Source of the DNA: Gammaproteobacteria bacterium
Lineage (GTDB): Bacteria > Pseudomonadota > Gammaproteobacteria > Competibacterales > Competibacteraceae
Direction of reading: 5' to 3'
Length of the DNA stretch: 64,000 nt
NCBI GenBank assembly: GCA_024235095.1
Contig: JACKNC010000001.1
Span: 2,207,501-2,271,500 of the forward strand
In this document: positions 26,105 through 34,650 of the stretch, piece by piece
How the letters are laid out: each line of letters starts with the position of its first letter
How positions within the stretch are numbered: position 1 is the first letter of the stretch
Notes under the pieces: model-generated
Database searches by the model: none
Told to the model about the DNA's origin: nothing
Seen by the model: only the letters and a program-made list of their open reading frames with translations
Position numbers and translations under genes: made by a program

Positions 26105-26713
26105 TCAAGCTTTTTGCTCCATCATTGATGACAATATCCCGATAACTCTGCCTGGATTATCCTCAATGCTATAATCTTTAAGATCAATGTAAACAGTATT
26201 ATCTGCTAATTTTAGGAATTTCCAAAATATTCCAGTTGTAACCGCACCATAGGTTATGGGTATATTGTTACCTTCTTTTCCATTAAATATTTTAGCGGCT
26301 ACCATTTCAGCAATGCATTGACCCAATCCACTCATAATGTTTTCATTCTTTGCCTCTACAAGAGCAATCACTGGCGATTTTATAAATAGCTGCTCTGGAG
26401 ATAAGCTAACTATGAAATCACAATAACCATTCAAGCCTCTATCTTTATCAATATTAAATTCTATTCCCGAGAAAAAACTGATCTTTCGATTAAATTTTTT
26501 TCTTACTTCAATTAGTACATCTGAAACAATTAGCTCAGATTTCGCCTTTTCTGTATTTATAGCAACAGCTAATGGCAGATTTTCTTCAAGAGTTTTAGAG
26601 AAATAGTCACTGATTTGAGAACTTTCAATGTTTGAAAAAATACCTAAACCTTCGACTATCTCTAACCCAAAGTCATCCTGGGTTTTTTTAATGCTAAAAT
26701 CGCTGTATGACAT
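26105..26713 (-). CDS. Predicted PD-(D/E)XK nuclease-like protein, AT-rich
   Basis: 202 aa, function unknown. A PD-(D/E)XK core can be proposed from GYCDFIVSLSPEQ (Asp) followed by SPVIALVEAKNENIMSGLGQCIAEMVAA (Glu-x-Lys then a conserved Gln helix). This layout is common in restriction-like and transposon-encoded nucleases. Base composition is far more AT-rich than the neighbours, and it is bordered by a miniature-element half copy and dispersed repeats, so recent acquisition is likely. MSYSDFSIKK at 26713 is taken as the start; the ribosome site is weak. No partner gene such as a methylase is seen. Confidence 0.6.
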   Translation of the reverse strand: MSYSDFSIKKTQDDFGLEIVEGLGIFSNIESSQISDYFSKTLEENLPLAVAINTEKAKSELIVSDVLIEVRKKFNRKISFFSGIEFNIDKDRGLNGYCDFIVSLSPEQLFIKSPVIALVEAKNENIMSGLGQCIAEMVAAKIFNGKEGNNIPITYGAVTTGIFWKFLKLADNTVYIDLKDYSIEDNPGRVIGILSSMMEQKA

Positions 26714-26808
26714 GGTTAGTCCATTTATAGAGGTTCCAGGCATCAAGAACGGAAACAGGGTTCTTTCCCTCCAAAAACAGGAGGGAGTTTAAAGAGCAAC
26801 CGTTCAGT

Positions 26809-26896
26809 TCCCCCCTTTAGCAAAGGGGGTGAGGGGGGATTTTGGCCTCGTCGCCCGTGCGAAATCCTCCCCGGCCCCCTTCAGCAAAGGGGGGAG
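26809..26896. repeat. Inverted pair of dispersed palindromic repeats after hoxY
   Basis: Copy A (26809-26843) and copy B (26862-26896, opposite orientation) share the core CCCCCCTTT-AGC/TGA-AAGGGGG plus a G-rich arm ending GGATTT. Together they can form a long hairpin downstream of hoxY. A small 7-bp stem (TCCCTCC/GGAGGGA, 26766-26786) lies beyond. They may terminate the hox transcript, but they occupy the place where hoxH would be expected. Confidence 0.6.
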
Positions 26897-26921
26897 ATGA
26901 ATGCTTATTTAGAGACATCAC

Positions 26922-27464
26922 CTAATCGTAATGAACCTGCCGGTAGGACAACGCAATGGGTTGTCCCGACAGTAATTCGTTAATAAAGGTCCAGATGGTG
27001 TCCGCCGATGGTGGGCAACCGGGCAGAGAGTAGTCAATCTTTACCACTTCATGGATCGGATGCACTTTATTCAGCAACAGTGGAATTTCCGGATCGCTGG
27101 GAATTTGCGCATTGACCAAGCCAATCCCGCGCACGTAGGACTCGTCCAGGCATTCCTTGAGATCATATTGATTGCGCATAGCCGGAACGCCGCCATTCAG
27201 CGCGCAGGCGCCGATCGCCACCAGAATTTTGCAACGCGAACGAAACTCGATAAGAGTGTGAACATTTTCCGCGTTGCACACCCCGCCCTCAATCAAGCCA
27301 ACATCGCAATCCCCTAGTTCCTTGATATCGGTCAGAGGACTGCGATCCAGCTCCACACGTTCGGCCAGATCAAACAACCGCTCGTCCAGATCGAGCAACG
27401 ACATGTGACAACCAAAACATCCGGCTAGCGAACAGGTCGCAATTTTCAGTTTGGCTTCAATCAT
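26922..27464 (-). CDS. hoxY: NAD-reducing hydrogenase small subunit HoxY
   Basis: 180 aa, close to the usual length of HoxY. Proximal-cluster cysteines appear in CSLAGCFGCHMSLLDLD, GGVCNAENVHTL, IGACALNGGVPAMRN and LPGCPPSADTIW. It would pass electrons between the NiFe site of HoxH and the HoxFU diaphorase. ATG 27464 overlaps hoxU by eight bases. The large subunit hoxH, which normally follows hoxY, is absent; repeats and an unrelated gene are found instead. Confidence 0.92.
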   Translation of the reverse strand: MIEAKLKIATCSLAGCFGCHMSLLDLDERLFDLAERVELDRSPLTDIKELGDCDVGLIEGGVCNAENVHTLIEFRSRCKILVAIGACALNGGVPAMRNQYDLKECLDESYVRGIGLVNAQIPSDPEIPLLLNKVHPIHEVVKIDYSLPGCPPSADTIWTFINELLSGQPIALSYRQVHYD

Positions 27465-28197
27465 GGCGGCGCCCTCCCAAACTTTCCGACAACTGCGCCA
27501 CATCGCCGACGACGTTGATCGGCTTGCGATCATAAAGCCGTTGCCCAATCGGAATATTATAACCCTGATGCTTGGTCAGAATCGAGCCGGTGGGACAGAC
27601 TTGAGCCGCTTTGTCGTGAATGCTGAAATTTGTTGCGCCCAATTGTCCGGAAGGGGTGTTGACCACTAGGTGAGCCTGGATGCCGCGCCCTTCGACCGCG
27701 AAGATATTTTTACCATCCACATCCCGGCTGGCCCGGACGCAGAGTTCACAGAGAATGCAGCGGTTAAAGTCGATCACCGCCTCGGGATGCGAGGCATCCA
27801 CTGGCCGGCGCGGGTAGAAATGCTTGAAGTGTGGCGCCAGCATCCCGACGTAGTAGGCGACCGCCTGCAATTGGCACGCCCCGCTTTTCTCGCAGGCCGG
27901 ACAGACATGATTACCTTCGACGAACAGCATTTGCAAAATGCCGCGCCGAATGTCCCGCACTTCATCGGTCTCGCTTTGCACGGTCTGCCCGTCCGCCGCT
28001 GGCGTAGTGCAGGCCGCCTGCATGCGGTTGTTGACCTTGACCAGACAAACCCGGCAACTGCCATGCGGGGTAAATTCCGGGTTAAAACACAGGTGCGGAA
28101 TATAGACGCCAGCCTCCAGCGCGGCTTGCATGACCGTCTGACCGTCCTGAAAGGGAATGCGCCGCCCGTCTAGGGTAAAGCTGTGTTCTTCGCTCAT
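27457..28197 (-). CDS. hoxU: NAD-reducing hydrogenase diaphorase subunit HoxU
   Basis: 246 aa electron-transfer subunit homologous to the NuoG N-terminus. A 2Fe-2S ferredoxin domain carries HLCFNPEFTPHGSCRVCLVKV and CTTP. Further Fe-S ligands are visible in HVCPACEKSGACQLQAVAY and FNRCILCELCVRASRDVDG. It connects HoxF to HoxY. The ATG at 28197 overlaps the hoxF stop by four bases, a tightly coupled hoxF-hoxU-hoxY order. Confidence 0.95.
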   Translation of the reverse strand: MSEEHSFTLDGRRIPFQDGQTVMQAALEAGVYIPHLCFNPEFTPHGSCRVCLVKVNNRMQAACTTPAADGQTVQSETDEVRDIRRGILQMLFVEGNHVCPACEKSGACQLQAVAYYVGMLAPHFKHFYPRRPVDASHPEAVIDFNRCILCELCVRASRDVDGKNIFAVEGRGIQAHLVVNTPSGQLGATNFSIHDKAAQVCPTGSILTKHQGYNIPIGQRLYDRKPINVVGDVAQLSESLGGRRHD

Positions 28198-30011
28198 GGC
28201 ATCACCCCTACCAGTAAATCTTCTTCGTTTAGGTATGCACCCGGATCATGCCGACCGGTCAACTGGCGGGCCTCTTCCAATGCCGCATTCAAATTGAAAG
28301 CTGGCTCATAGGCGGTAGAACGCAGGCGTCGTTCGTAGGCTTCCGTGAACTGCTCCAGGCTGTCCAGCACCGGATTGGGCGCGGTCTGGCCCAACCCACA
28401 ATGGCAACTAACCTGCATGATCCGCCCCAGTTTGCGCATTTCTTCCAGATCATACAACGTGCCGTGACCGGTATGGACTTTTTCGACCAGATCGCGCATC
28501 AATGATGTGCCGACTCGACATGGCGTGCAGAATCCGCAGCTTTCATGAACAAAGAAATGGGCGAAATTACGCACCCCGTCCAGGATATCCCGTTTCTGAT
28601 CAAAGACCATGAATGACCCGCCGGTCGCCAGATCCTCAAAGCAGATGCGTCGATCAAATTGCTTCTCGGAAATCATGTGCCCGGCCGGACCAGCCATCTG
28701 AATACCCTGTGCGTCATGCGCTCCGCAGTCTTCCAGCACTCGTCTGACGGTAACACCGAAGGGATATTCGTAGATACCCGGTCGCTCGCAGTCACCGCTA
28801 ACGCTCAACAGCTTGGTGCCCTTGGAATGGGCGGTGCCGCGACTGGCGAACCAGTCACCGCCATCGACCGCAATTTTCGCGGCGGTCGCAAAGGTTTCGA
28901 CATTGTTGACCACCGTGGGTTTATTCAAATAGCCATGTGTTGTTGGAAAGGGCGGACGGATACGCGGCACGCCGTGCTTACCTTCCAGCGACTCGATCAG
29001 CGCCGATTCTTCGCCACAAACATAAGCGCCTGCGCCGAGATGAATTTCAATATCGAAATTGAAGGAAGGGTCGCCAAGAATCCCCTCGCCCAGCAATCCC
29101 GCCTCGCGGCGCTGCTGGAGGGTAGCCTTGAGCGCGTTCAATAGATAACGATATTCGCCGCGCAGGTAAACAAACCCCTGACGCGCGCCGATGATTCGGC
29201 CACACAGGGTCATGCCCTCGAAAACGAGATCAGCGAAATCCTGCATCAACACCCGGTCCTTGAACGTGCCGGGTTCGCCTTCATCGGCGTTGCAGACCAC
29301 GTATTTCATATCGCCCGGCGCATTGCGACAGGAGAGCCACTTGTTCGCCGAACCGAAACCGGCGCCGCCCTGACCGCGCAAGCCGGATTTGACCATTTCC
29401 TCCATGATGGCGTCCGGCCCCCGCTTCTGCGCCGCGCGCAGGGCTGAACCATCGGCGAAGTGTCGGCCCAGCAGAATATCAGCGCGGCGAATGTTGCTGT
29501 ACACCTCGAAAAACTCGCGCGGCCATTCTGTCAGCGGAATGCGGCTTTCGACCAGATTAGCGATACGATCCAGGCGAGGTTTATCCAGGTGGGTCAGCGT
29601 ATAGCCATTGACCAGCGCCGCCGGTCCCTGGTCGCACATACCGGTGCAGGACGTTGCGCCGACCGTGACCAGGCTATCAGCTCGGGTTTCGTTAACGCCA
29701 ACTTTCAACCGTTCGCACAGATAATGTAACAGTTCACGGTTGCCCAGCATCCGGTCAGTAATGTTGTCGCTGAACAAAATGTCGTAGCGCCCACGTGGAG
29801 CCGTGTAGAGGAAGGAATAGAATTCGGCCACGCTGCGCACCTTGTCGGGTGAAATACCGAGTTCCTCGGCAACTCCCTCCAGGGTTTCGGGTGACAGCCA
29901 GGTTAAACGATCTTGTATGTCGCGCAGAATTTGCAGCAACCGGGTCGGCATGCCGCCGTGGCGCTGGACGATGTCGCGAATCGCCCCGGTCAGCGTACTG
30001 GATTCCGCCAT
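28194..30011 (-). CDS. hoxF: NAD-reducing hydrogenase subunit HoxF (HoxE-like N-terminus)
   Basis: 605 aa NAD(H)-oxidoreducing subunit, homologous to NuoE fused to NuoF. The N-terminal about 160 residues are the thioredoxin-like part with GATSCTGMCDQGPA. The flavin/NAD domain has SGLRGQGGAGFGSANKW (NADH loop), VVCNADEGEPGTFKDR (FMN loop) and GAGAYVCGEESALIESLEG. The 4Fe-4S motif is ESCGFCTPCRVGT followed by CHCGLGQ. ATG 30011 is selected because GGAGG lies five bases upstream. Head of the hox operon; the upstream 238 bp contain no gene. Confidence 0.95.
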   Translation of the reverse strand: MAESSTLTGAIRDIVQRHGGMPTRLLQILRDIQDRLTWLSPETLEGVAEELGISPDKVRSVAEFYSFLYTAPRGRYDILFSDNITDRMLGNRELLHYLCERLKVGVNETRADSLVTVGATSCTGMCDQGPAALVNGYTLTHLDKPRLDRIANLVESRIPLTEWPREFFEVYSNIRRADILLGRHFADGSALRAAQKRGPDAIMEEMVKSGLRGQGGAGFGSANKWLSCRNAPGDMKYVVCNADEGEPGTFKDRVLMQDFADLVFEGMTLCGRIIGARQGFVYLRGEYRYLLNALKATLQQRREAGLLGEGILGDPSFNFDIEIHLGAGAYVCGEESALIESLEGKHGVPRIRPPFPTTHGYLNKPTVVNNVETFATAAKIAVDGGDWFASRGTAHSKGTKLLSVSGDCERPGIYEYPFGVTVRRVLEDCGAHDAQGIQMAGPAGHMISEKQFDRRICFEDLATGGSFMVFDQKRDILDGVRNFAHFFVHESCGFCTPCRVGTSLMRDLVEKVHTGHGTLYDLEEMRKLGRIMQVSCHCGLGQTAPNPVLDSLEQFTEAYERRLRSTAYEPAFNLNAALEEARQLTGRHDPGAYLNEEDLLVGVMP

Positions 30012-30249
30012 GGCCACCTCCATTATTTAAACGCCGATCCGCCGGCGTCGGGGTGTGCGGATGGCGCATGATTTTATCGGACAGGCTTTGAACCTGGGTG
30101 TTATCAAGGATACCGCAATCGCATAATAAAAGCCCTTTTTTACCAATATTGACTTGACGCCTGTTCAGTTAATTTCAAACCATTCGCGCCTGCGCGGTTG
30201 AAGATTGTCTTGAACGTTATCAGGAGGATCTGTATGCGCATAGCCACGT

Positions 30250-31467
30250 CTACAGATTTAACCAATCGATCACGGTCAGGTCCAGGGGTAGCTCGCGGAT
30301 GTGTCGACTCGGAGGCTGGACCGGTACGATCATCGCAGGCTGGCCGGTTTCCTCCGCATGATCGAAATCCGCCGTGCCGGCCTCATCTACGCCAGTGATT
30401 CGGAAGCGGCTGAACACATAGGGCAGTCCATTGGCCACCAGGCCGGAGGGCGCATCCATGACCTGCAAATGCAAATGGGGGGCAATGGAGTTGCCGGAGT
30501 TTCCGACCCGACCCAGTACCTGACCGCGCTGCACTCGATCCCCGGCGCGAACTTGAACGCTACCCGGCTGTAAATGGGCGTACAGCACATAAGCGCCTCG
30601 ACCAAGATCAAGGATGATGTGGTTACCATCGGCCTCGGCTAAGGGGAGGTTCTCGGGAAACGCGCCCGGCGTCGCTTCCAGAAGACCATCCACCGCCACC
30701 GCTACGCGCGCTGGGGCGACCGCCAGAACCGGCTGCCCGTAGATGAAATAACTGTGCGGGTCATCGCGTGGTCCCTCGTAAATGCGATTCAGTCTGTCCA
30801 GTTTTTCCCAGTCGATGGCGAAGCGCTGACTGAGTCGGTACTCGCCATTCAAGGGCAACAGAGCGCGCAGATGGCGCGTCGAAGCACAACAGCCATCTGC
30901 GGCGATGTAACCCGCGCCCTGGAGCGGCGGCCCCAGCACTACCGTCGGCGATGATCCGACCTCGCTCGGCTCCCCCCTGGAAAGGCTCCGTTCCTGCCCA
31001 GGAGGCACGGCTGTCAACTGGGCGGTGACCCAGTGTTCCAGGGCGCCAGGCACGGATTCACGATCTGGAAAGCTCAAATGCAGGTACAGGATGCCAAACT
31101 GAGCGGCTTCCAGCAGGGCGGTGGTGACGCGCTGACCGGCGATCTGAAATTGCTCGGTGAGGCGTTCCCCGGAAAAGGCTTCCAGGACCACCAGGCGCTC
31201 GGCATCGCGCACCTCGACCTGCTCCAGCACCGCCGGGCCTGCCGTGGTGTTGCGTAACTCCAGCTCATAGACCAGATGCCAGCGCCGATCCGAGCCGAGA
31301 ACCGCCTGCGGCTCGGCTAACACCCGCGTGAGAATCGGCGTGAAAACCGGTTCAACCGGTGGCGTTCGCGCAGCGATTTCGGTACCCGAGGCGACGCCCC
31401 CGATTAAACCCCACCCGAGCAGTAAACATAAAGCCAGGGTCAGTAAGTTCTTGTCCGATGTTTGCAT
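30250..31467 (-). CDS. M23 family metallopeptidase, exported
   Basis: 405 aa with an N-terminal signal peptide (LLTLALCLLLGWGLIGGVASG). The C-terminal LytM-type domain has YVLYAHLQPGSVQVRAGDRVQRGQVLGRVGNSGNSIAPHLHLQVMD with the HxH zinc motif. The first metal-site block reads RLSQRFAIDW: the usual His of HxxxD appears as Gln-Arg, seen in several exported M23 relatives and possibly lowering activity. About 200 residues of unknown fold precede it. Likely periplasmic; substrate unknown. GGGGAG lies ahead of ATG 31467. Confidence 0.8.
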   Translation of the reverse strand: MQTSDKNLLTLALCLLLGWGLIGGVASGTEIAARTPPVEPVFTPILTRVLAEPQAVLGSDRRWHLVYELELRNTTAGPAVLEQVEVRDAERLVVLEAFSGERLTEQFQIAGQRVTTALLEAAQFGILYLHLSFPDRESVPGALEHWVTAQLTAVPPGQERSLSRGEPSEVGSSPTVVLGPPLQGAGYIAADGCCASTRHLRALLPLNGEYRLSQRFAIDWEKLDRLNRIYEGPRDDPHSYFIYGQPVLAVAPARVAVAVDGLLEATPGAFPENLPLAEADGNHIILDLGRGAYVLYAHLQPGSVQVRAGDRVQRGQVLGRVGNSGNSIAPHLHLQVMDAPSGLVANGLPYVFSRFRITGVDEAGTADFDHAEETGQPAMIVPVQPPSRHIRELPLDLTVIDWLNL

Positions 31468-31595
31468 GGAGTGCTCCCCGATTTTCAATCGATCCGAATG
31501 TCTGCTTAAATGTTTGTAGGTGATCCGGCCCGAAGAACAGGCCGCCGAGCATCTGGCGTGCTTTCGTCATTTTGAGTTGCGCGCTCCGGGAAACC

Positions 31596-31973
31596 TCAGT
31601 CCGGCTCAAGGTCTTCATAACACGCAGGAGTAAAACGCGGGGTACAGATCGCCAGAAAAATCAGATCGACAGCACCAATATTAGTGAGGCGTTGACGAGT
31701 TTCCGGCGGAATCACCACCACCGCTCCTGGTTCCACGGCTTCCGGCGGTAAGTCACCCACTTCAACCTGTCCCTGTCCTTCCAGAATCAGGTAGCGTTCG
31801 GTGACGCTCCGCAGGCGATGCCAGCGCGTAGTCATGCCCGCTTCCACCCGCGCGCGCGCCACCGAGACCGCATTATCTGTAGGCGCATTCCACCACTCGG
31901 TGATGAAACACCCCTCTGCAAAGTAATACTCGGCAGCCGGACTGTGATGAATCCAGGGTATCAGGGACTTCAT
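31596..31973 (-). CDS. Small cupin-domain protein
   Basis: 125 aa with one cupin barrel. Motif 1 is AGMTTRWHRLRSVTERYLILEGQGQVEVGD (one His, the Glu in TERY) and motif 2 is VEPGAVVVIPPETRQRLTNIG. The second His of the standard metal site seems replaced, so metal binding is uncertain. Function not known. ATG 31973 is used; an upstream start would add 13 residues of poor similarity. Confidence 0.75.
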   Translation of the reverse strand: MKSLIPWIHHSPAAEYYFAEGCFITEWWNAPTDNAVSVARARVEAGMTTRWHRLRSVTERYLILEGQGQVEVGDLPPEAVEPGAVVVIPPETRQRLTNIGAVDLIFLAICTPRFTPACYEDLEPD

Positions 31974-32040
31974 ACGGATAATGCCCAAAAGAAAATTACT
32001 GGTCCGATCCACCCCACAACGGAATCAGCGGCCACAACTC

Positions 32041-32484
32041 CTACGAACGCAGCGCCGCGACCAAATCCTGCACCGTCTCGGTCATGCAAGCCACCGCCTC
32101 AGCGGGTAAGGTCCACGGTAAATCGCCCACTTCCCAGTATTCAATAATCGACGCATAGGTCGGAAAGCGTTCAGTCACCATCGGCGCATGCTCCTGGCGA
32201 CTCAACGCAATGATCCGCTGCGCCTGAGCGAAATCCTCCGATTGCGCAGACAACGGAGGGCGCAACGCGGACTCCAACGCCACCCCCAGGGCGGTCAATG
32301 CCTGATGGGTATGCGGCGACAGCGGCCCCGGATTGCGAAATACCGTAATGTCCGGCGCCAACCCCCGCGAATCCGCTCGCCAGGTAAGCGCGCGTTGCAT
32401 GGCCAAATGGTTGAAATAGGCTTCACAGAACCGGCTACGATAATAGTTGCCGGTGCAAAGAAAGAGCACCTTGCGCATCAACAC
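32041..32484 (-). CDS. Low-molecular-weight protein tyrosine phosphatase-like protein
   Basis: 147 aa. The N-terminal P-loop is VLFLCTGNYYRSRFCEAYF, fitting C-x5-R-S of low-molecular-weight phosphatases. A general-acid Asp is not clearly in the family DPY motif; EYWEVGDLPW is near the expected place. It could be a phosphatase or an arsenate reductase-type relative. Neighbours (cupin, PEBP-like) give no pathway. Divergent from the next gene with 42 bases between starts. Confidence 0.75.
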   Translation of the reverse strand: MLMRKVLFLCTGNYYRSRFCEAYFNHLAMQRALTWRADSRGLAPDITVFRNPGPLSPHTHQALTALGVALESALRPPLSAQSEDFAQAQRIIALSRQEHAPMVTERFPTYASIIEYWEVGDLPWTLPAEAVACMTETVQDLVAALRS

Positions 32485-32526
32485 ACATCGACCTCATTGG
32501 TTTTTAGCCTCCAGGGGAACATCACC

Positions 32527-32997
32527 ATGACGCTGACGCTCATTTCTCCGGCCTTTGCCGAAGGCCAGACCATTCCCGCTCAGTATACCTGTCAAGGCCA
32601 AGATATTTCGCCACCCTTGCAATGGACGGGCCTTCCCGAAAAGACCCGCAGTCTGGTTTTGATCGTGGATGATCCCGATGCGCCCGACCCAAAGGCCCCG
32701 AAAATGACCTGGGTGCATTGGGTGCTGTACAACCTGCCGCCCGAAGCGTCCGGATTGACCGAAGGCATCGCCACCGCCCAGTTACCCCTGGGGACGGAGG
32801 AAGGTCTGAACGACTGGAAACACACTGGATATGGCGGACCTTGCCCGCCCATCGGTCGTCACCGCTATTTCCATAAACTCTATGCGCTGGATACCCATTT
32901 GGCAGGCCTGAGTAAACCCACTAAGGCCCAAGTAGAAGCCGCGATGCAGGGGCATCTCCTCGCGCAAGCGGTGTTGATCGGAACCTATCAGAAATAA
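32527..32997 (+). CDS. YbhB/YbcL family Raf kinase inhibitor-like (PEBP) protein
   Basis: 156 aa, complete family length for a cytosolic form. PEBP signatures are TCQGQDISPPLQWTGLP, SLVLIVDDPDAPDPKAP, TWVHWVLYNLPP and YGGPCPPIGRHRYFHKLYALD. These residues build the anion-binding pocket. No signal peptide. The bacterial role is not established. ATG 32527. Confidence 0.93.
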   Translation: MTLTLISPAFAEGQTIPAQYTCQGQDISPPLQWTGLPEKTRSLVLIVDDPDAPDPKAPKMTWVHWVLYNLPPEASGLTEGIATAQLPLGTEEGLNDWKHTGYGGPCPPIGRHRYFHKLYALDTHLAGLSKPTKAQVEAAMQGHLLAQAVLIGTYQK

Positions 32998-33168
32998 GAT
33001 GCTGTTCCGAAAACCGACCGAGCCTCACCCGTCGGCATGGCCCTTATTGGCGATGCCGCCCACCGGGCCACCCGGAATGCACTCGCATCCGCCAAGGTTA
33101 GGCGTACCGCCGCCCAGTATTACGCCAGTCACTGATTTTGAACAGAATTCGCGGTGCAATGGCCTTTC

Positions 33169-34572
33169 CTAATCAAAAATCTTCCCTGGATTCATAATTC
33201 CATTCGGATCAAATACTTGCTTGATCGCCCGCAGGTAACCGATTTCAGTTTCATCCCGGGTATAGCGCAGATAAGGCTTTTTCAGCAGACCGACCCCATG
33301 TTCGGCAGAAATGCTGCCGCCATGTTGTTGCAACACCGTGAAGAGATGCTCGCTGACATTCCCGCATTTTTTCGCAAACGCCGCCGCGTCCAGATCAGCG
33401 GGTTTGAGAATGTTGATGTGTACGTTGCCGTCGCCAATATGGCCATACCAGAGCACCTCGAAATCCGGGTATTCCCGAGTTAACAGGGCGTCAGCCTCAC
33501 TCAGAAAAACGGGTACGCGCGAAATACGCAGGGCGATGTCATTTTTATAGGGTTGATAACCCGCGATGGATTCGCTGATATCTTCGCGCAGTCGCCACAA
33601 CTCCTGGGCCTGTGCTTCACTCTGGCTAATCACGCCATCGGTCAACCAGCCTTGCTCGGCGCAATGTTCAAACAGATTTAAGGCCGTGTCCGTCTGTAAT
33701 CCGTCTGCGTTCTCAAATTCAATGAGCACATAATAGTCCGTCTGCGCCTCGAAAGGCCGGTGCAGACCCCGGGCTAGCACGTGGCGTAACGCCTTTTCCG
33801 AGAAGAATTCGAAAGCGCTCAACTCCAACTTGTTGCGAAAGATGTGATACAGCGACATGATGCTGTCCAGATTCGGCACACCCAGCACCATCACGCTTGG
33901 TTCGCGCAGAGAGCGGGTCAGTTTTAGCGTCGCCTCGACGATGAGGCCCAGGGTGCCTTCGCTGCCGATGAACAGATGCCGCAGGTCGTAACCGCTGGCG
34001 TTTTTAATCAAGCCCCGATTGAGGTCCAGCAAGTCGCCGCGCCCCGTGACGACTTTCAGTCCGGTGACCCAGTCGCGGGTCAAGCCATAGCGAATCACCT
34101 TGATGCCGCCAGCGTTGGTGGCGATGTTGCCGCCAATCTGGCTGGAGCCGCGCGATGCGAAATCGACCGGATAGTACAAACCATGTTCACGAGCAAAGTT
34201 TTGCAGAACCTCGGTGATCACTCCAGCTTCGCAGGTCACGCTGCGGTCGGTGGGGTCGAAGTTGAGAATCCGGTTCATGCGCTCCATCGAAATCACGATT
34301 TCCCCCTGGCAGGCGACGGCTCCGCCGCTCAGGCCAGTGCGTCCTCCGGATGGAACCAGCGCCAGTTGATGCGCATTAGCGTAACGGACCAGCGCTTGCG
34401 CCTCTTCAATCGTTCCCGGCAAAACTATGGCCAGCGGATTGGGCGTGTGCAGTCGCGTCCAGTCGCGACCATAGTTCAGGCAACAGTCGGGATCGCTGCG
34501 CACATAAGCAGGTTCGATGAGGGTTTGCAGGCCGTCCAGCAGGGCGGCGGCATTCGGGTCATGCAAGGTCAT
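33169..34572 (-). CDS. FAD-linked oxidase (D-2-hydroxyacid dehydrogenase type)
   Basis: 467 aa flavoprotein of the FAD_binding_4 / FAD-oxidase_C family. The FAD-binding half has HQLALVPSGGRTGLSGGAVACQGEIVISMERMN and GSSQIGGNIATNAGGIKVIRYG; the C-terminal domain has LWYGHIGDGNVHINIL and SAEHGVGLLKK. The overall length and motifs fit D-lactate, glycolate or D-2-hydroxyglutarate dehydrogenases; the exact substrate is open. ATG 34572 is used. It lies downstream of gatB, on the same strand, 78 bases away. Confidence 0.88.
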   Translation of the reverse strand: MTLHDPNAAALLDGLQTLIEPAYVRSDPDCCLNYGRDWTRLHTPNPLAIVLPGTIEEAQALVRYANAHQLALVPSGGRTGLSGGAVACQGEIVISMERMNRILNFDPTDRSVTCEAGVITEVLQNFAREHGLYYPVDFASRGSSQIGGNIATNAGGIKVIRYGLTRDWVTGLKVVTGRGDLLDLNRGLIKNASGYDLRHLFIGSEGTLGLIVEATLKLTRSLREPSVMVLGVPNLDSIMSLYHIFRNKLELSAFEFFSEKALRHVLARGLHRPFEAQTDYYVLIEFENADGLQTDTALNLFEHCAEQGWLTDGVISQSEAQAQELWRLREDISESIAGYQPYKNDIALRISRVPVFLSEADALLTREYPDFEVLWYGHIGDGNVHINILKPADLDAAAFAKKCGNVSEHLFTVLQQHGGSISAEHGVGLLKKPYLRYTRDETEIGYLRAIKQVFDPNGIMNPGKIFD

Positions 34573-34650
34573 CGGCGGTTGGCGCTCCGAGGTAAAAGTA
34601 CTGAATTGACCAATCCCAGCCAAAATGGCTCTGTTTGAATCCGTTAAAAT

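Noticed and set aside
33001..33168. Possible gene or RNA between the PEBP-like and FAD-oxidase genes
   Set aside because: No frame, hairpin or repeat that I could support.
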